Source of the DNA: Planctomycetota bacterium
GTDB lineage: Bacteria; Planctomycetota; PUPC01; DSUN01
NCBI GenBank assembly: GCA_016872875.1
Contig: VGYW01000420.1
Location: forward strand, 1-7,297
Length of the DNA: 7,297 nucleotides
Direction of reading: 5' to 3'
A program made the position numbers and the translations under genes. The notes beneath the pieces were generated by a model that saw only the letters and a program-made list of their open reading frames with translations, had not been told where the DNA came from and did no database searches. Positions 4,914 through 7,297 of the stretch are shown piece after piece (the first letter of the stretch is position 1; each line of letters begins with the position of its first letter).

Positions 4914-7184
4914 TCACGGCTCCCGCCGGCCACCCTGGATGACGAGGCTGGTCCCCACCCGTCGCAGGAGAAGCCGGGTGACGCCGCTCTTCGCCTCCGG
5001 GACGGGGAGTGGCTTTTCCGCGCGCAAGGGGCCGAGCATTTCGAGAACGAAGTCCGGCTCGTTCCGGCCACGGTTGTCCAGCGTCGCCGTTCCCTCTTCC
5101 CCAATGTGACGGCGGCAGCCCAGCACGCCGATGGGCGCCTCCGCGGGGATGTCCAGCTTGAGCTCGTCCTTCTCGCCCAACTGGAAACCCAACAGCAGCA
5201 TCTTGAGCTTGGCCGGATCGCCGACGAAGCTGGTTCCGGAGCCTCGCAACTGCCCGACCATCAACCTGCCATTCATCTTGTCCATCCGCATGGGCTCGGG
5301 ATCCGCCGCGTAGAGCCCGCTGCAATAGGTGAACTCGCCATCGTCGATGTTGATCAGGGGCGTGCCGTGCCCCTCGTACCAGATGTCGCGGACCAGGACC
5401 CGGCCCCCCTTGCGCACGTCGTAGATCGCGGGGATATTGTCGAGCCCCTTGTCACGGGAGGTCCCGCCCTGGAAGATGTTGACCCGCGCCGGCGTCTGCC
5501 CGCCCGCCGCCGCCCTCGGGCCGCCGGTCACCTTCAGGCCGTTCATGCACAGGTTCCGCATCTCTACCAGGGTCTCGTCCAACCCGTCAATGACCACTCC
5601 GTACTCCGCGCCGGCGGCCACCACCCCGTCCATGCCGATATAGCCGCCCGGCTGGTCCGCGACCTCGACGACCACGCCGACAGACTTCCCGCCGCCGATC
5701 CCGAGATGCTCCAGCGAAGCGTGGCTGGGGCCTTTCAGCCGCAGCACCGGACCGCTCCTCCCGTCGGTCCAGCCGATCTGCGTGGCTTCGCCGATCGCGT
5801 CGCCCAGCAGCGTGACCTCGTGTTCGGCGGGGATGACGATCGTCCGGTTGACGCTGTACCTTCCGGGCGCGAAATGCACCACCGCCTTCCCGTCCTTCAC
5901 CGCGCAGGCCTCGTCCACGGCCTTCTGGATCGCCGCCGCGTCCGCCCCGGGGGCGACCTCGAATACTTGCCGCCGGGCGACCGCGGGGGTTGCCGGCAGC
6001 TTCGGCTCCGCGTAGCGCAGGCTCGCCCGGTCCACGGTCTGGTTGTCAACCAGAAGCGATCGTTCCTCGATCTTCAGCGGGTGTTTGAGCGTGAACTTGT
6101 TGCCGATCGCGACGCAATCGCCGGTGCCCGGGCAGTCGTGGACCACCACGGGGCCGCGCTTGGCGTCTTCCCGGCTCACGATCACGTTGTCCAGCAGCAG
6201 CAGCATCCCGTTGTTCCGGACGCGGATGCACGCCGTGTTCACCGGGTTGACGATGGTGTTCCGCTGGAGGGTCATATTGGCGGCGTGGGTATGGCGGTCT
6301 TTCCAGCTGGGCGACCGGTCGCCGAGGAAGAAGGCCCCGGAGCCTTCGGAGTAGTTGTCGAGGAAGCTGAAGTAGAGGGTGTGATGGACGCTGATGTCCG
6401 CCTTCTTGGATCGCCGGAAGACGCTCCGGTACACGTGGAAATTGCCGGTCCCGTACTCGCTGGTCACCCCGAGGTGGCAGTCCTCGAACAGGCAGTCCCA
6501 CACGTACCAGTCCAGCGAGTTCCAGTTCTGGAGGCTCACGGCGGCCTTGGAGCAGCGGTGGAACTTGCAGCGCGTCACCGCGGTCTCGGCGATGCCCGCG
6601 GTGCCCATGTGGCCGCCCTCGATGCCGAACTGGACGTCCTTGACGGTCACGTCGCGGATCTCGTTGGCGGTGGAGAAGCCGCCGTGCCAGTCAATGGCCG
6701 TGCGGGCCTTGCCGCGGCCGTCCCAGGTGAGGCGGCTCAGACTGGCATACCACGGGCCGAAGTCCAGCATCACCCCTCCGGCCGGGCCGTCCCAGACGAT
6801 GGTTGTCCGCTCGGGGTCCTCCCCGACGATGCTGACGCAGAAGGCCTCGTGGTGCTTTGCGCGCGGGAGGCGCAGCGGGGCGGTGATCCGGTAGGCCCCG
6901 GCCGGGAGATACAGCGCGAACCACTTCCGGACGGCCGCCTCCTTGCGCAGCTCGTCCAATCCCTTCTGGAGGGCGCCGATGTCGTCGGCCTTGCCGTCGC
7001 CCACCGCGCCGAACTCGGTTTTCACGTTCGCCCAGCTCGGGAAGGGGCCGACGAACTCCTCGGTCGTCGGCACCGGCCCTTGCGCGTTCTCGGCCGCCGG
7101 CAGCGGGGCCGCCGCGGACAGGCCAACCAGCAGCGCGGCGAGCGCCTGAGTGCTTTTCCTACGGGTTCCTGTGGTCTTCTTCAT
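4914..7184 (-). CDS. Secreted double-domain beta-helix protein (pectate-lyase-3-like), 756 residues, intact
   Basis: ATG 7184-7182 follows AAGGAG with a 6-nt spacer. A signal peptide covers about residues 1-34 (M-K-K-T-T, hydrophobic L-A-A-L-L-V-G-L, then P-L-P-A-A-E-N-A). Domain 1 (about 42-390) starts E-E-F-V-G-P-F-P-S-W and carries the pectate-lyase-3/glycan-epimerase signature F-G-A-V-G-D-G-K-A-D-D (59-68) and L-P-A-G-A-Y-R-I (93-100). It goes on through short beta-helix coils with a Cys ladder (C206, C211, C231, C236) and W-N-S-L-D-W-Y-V-W. Domain 2 (about 405-650) repeats the plan with A-I-Q-K-A-V-D-E-A (418-426), F-A-P-G-R-Y-S-V (438-445) and I-W-Y-E-G (601-605). A C-terminal beta region of about 100 residues ends in V-T-R-L-L-L-R-R-V-G. 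Such proteins act outside the cytoplasm on polysaccharides as lyases, hydrolases or epimerases; the active site and substrate are not identifiable here. It lies 52 nt after the FGE-like stop and 56 nt before the next gene, so one operon is likely. Confidence 0.88.
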   Translation of the reverse strand: MKKTTGTRRKSTQALAALLVGLSAAAPLPAAENAQGPVPTTEEFVGPFPSWANVKTEFGAVGDGKADDIGALQKGLDELRKEAAVRKWFALYLPAGAYRITAPLRLPRAKHHEAFCVSIVGEDPERTTIVWDGPAGGVMLDFGPWYASLSRLTWDGRGKARTAIDWHGGFSTANEIRDVTVKDVQFGIEGGHMGTAGIAETAVTRCKFHRCSKAAVSLQNWNSLDWYVWDCLFEDCHLGVTSEYGTGNFHVYRSVFRRSKKADISVHHTLYFSFLDNYSEGSGAFFLGDRSPSWKDRHTHAANMTLQRNTIVNPVNTACIRVRNNGMLLLLDNVIVSREDAKRGPVVVHDCPGTGDCVAIGNKFTLKHPLKIEERSLLVDNQTVDRASLRYAEPKLPATPAVARRQVFEVAPGADAAAIQKAVDEACAVKDGKAVVHFAPGRYSVNRTIVIPAEHEVTLLGDAIGEATQIGWTDGRSGPVLRLKGPSHASLEHLGIGGGKSVGVVVEVADQPGGYIGMDGVVAAGAEYGVVIDGLDETLVEMRNLCMNGLKVTGGPRAAAGGQTPARVNIFQGGTSRDKGLDNIPAIYDVRKGGRVLVRDIWYEGHGTPLINIDDGEFTYCSGLYAADPEPMRMDKMNGRLMVGQLRGSGTSFVGDPAKLKMLLLGFQLGEKDELKLDIPAEAPIGVLGCRRHIGEEGTATLDNRGRNEPDFVLEMLGPLRAEKPLPVPEAKSGVTRLLLRRVGTSLVIQGGRREP
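7032..7067. repeat. 36-bp near-identical direct repeat, copy 2
   Basis: Partner of 4534-4569, with 34 of 36 bases equal, at the same place in the intact paralogue (start of domain 1). The two differences lie in third codon positions or encode conservative changes, as expected for diverged tandem paralogues. Confidence 0.85.
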
Positions 7185-7190
7185 CGTGTT

Positions 7191-7196
7191 CTCCTT
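7191..7196 (-). promoter_or_regulatory. Ribosome binding site AAGGAG of the intact beta-helix gene
   Basis: AAGGAG on the - strand with a 6-nt spacer to ATG 7184-7182. It lies within the codons of the competing Met at 7202, which makes that upstream start unlikely. Confidence 0.85.
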
Positions 7197-7236
7197 GTTC
7201 ATAGGCTTGAGATTGCTTTGTATTCCAGGCTCGGGG

Positions 7237-7297
7237 CTATCTCTCCTCCACGACGACGCGGAAGCCGATCCTGCCGACATCCTTCGCGTTCGGGCGA
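7237..7297 (-). CDS. C-terminal end of a probable FGE-sulfatase-domain (formylglycine-generating enzyme-like) protein
   Basis: Only the last 19 residues before TAG 7239-7237 are in the window; the gene continues past the right edge. They read R-P-N-A-K-D-V-G-R-I-G-F-R-V-V-V-E-E-R. A closing G-F-R-V-V strand preceded by Arg/Asn and a short polar turn is the usual end of FGE-sulfatase (SUMF1-like) domains. In those proteins it lies near the C-terminus, and their job is to oxidise a sulfatase Cys or Ser to formylglycine, or in divergent members to bind other substrates. The stop is 52 nt before the next gene's start on the same strand, matching the spacing of the other genes, so cotranscription is likely. 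The frame beside it that continues into the next gene has no such pattern. With so few residues the assignment is tentative. Confidence 0.5.
   Translation of the reverse strand, partial: RPNAKDVGRIGFRVVVEER

Noticed and set aside
1..7297. CRISPR array, defence system or prophage module
   Set aside because: No regularly spaced repeats and no nuclease, helicase, toxin or phage structural proteins in any convincing frame.

Overview
The window is GC-rich (roughly two thirds G+C by eye) and reads as accessory polysaccharide-degradation DNA from a Gram-negative bacterium. Secreted multidomain beta-helix proteins, an apparent formylglycine-generating-enzyme tail and a heparinase/lyase-like protein side by side are typical of the Planctomycetota/Verrucomicrobiota/Lentisphaerota (PVC) group. 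That assignment is inferred from gene style; no taxonomic marker is present.

Layout. Left edge, + strand: the 3' end of a TIM-barrel glycoside-hydrolase-like gene (2-898). Next is a gene-poor, scrambled stretch (899-1376). It holds a 58-residue ORF with a good ribosome binding site that looks like the 5' end of a larger gene, a sigma70-like promoter candidate with a hairpin between its -35 and -10, and the start of a second small ORF (1340-1489). From about 1377 to the right edge everything is on the - strand and forms one operon-like series. Read in the direction of transcription it is: the last residues of a probable FGE-sulfatase-domain protein (7297-7237), an intact 756-residue secreted double pectate-lyase-3/beta-helix protein (7184-4914), its paralogue with a membrane anchor and a Pro/Lys-rich linker (4857-2811), and a secreted lyase/heparinase-like protein (2758-1377). 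The gaps between them are 52, 56 and 52 nt.

Function. The - strand genes look like part of a cell-envelope or extracellular polysaccharide utilisation locus: two beta-helix carbohydrate-active proteins and a lyase-like protein, with an FGE-like protein that could mature sulfatases encoded outside the window. The + strand hydrolase-like gene converges on it and may belong to the same locus. Exact substrates cannot be read from the sequence.

Most notable observation. Only the 756-residue gene is intact. The second beta-helix gene has lost about 250 residues of its middle relative to its paralogue; a roughly 55-residue segment of discoidin-like (F5/8 type C) character sits there and a frameshift follows. 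The lyase-like gene has a frame change at about 1900-1930, probably with loss of its central part, and a second break at about 1400 where it runs into the start of an oppositely oriented ORF. Several junctions within 3 kb point either to real decay and recombination in a repeat-rich locus or to a chimeric metagenome assembly. I do not see a new defence or mobile system here.
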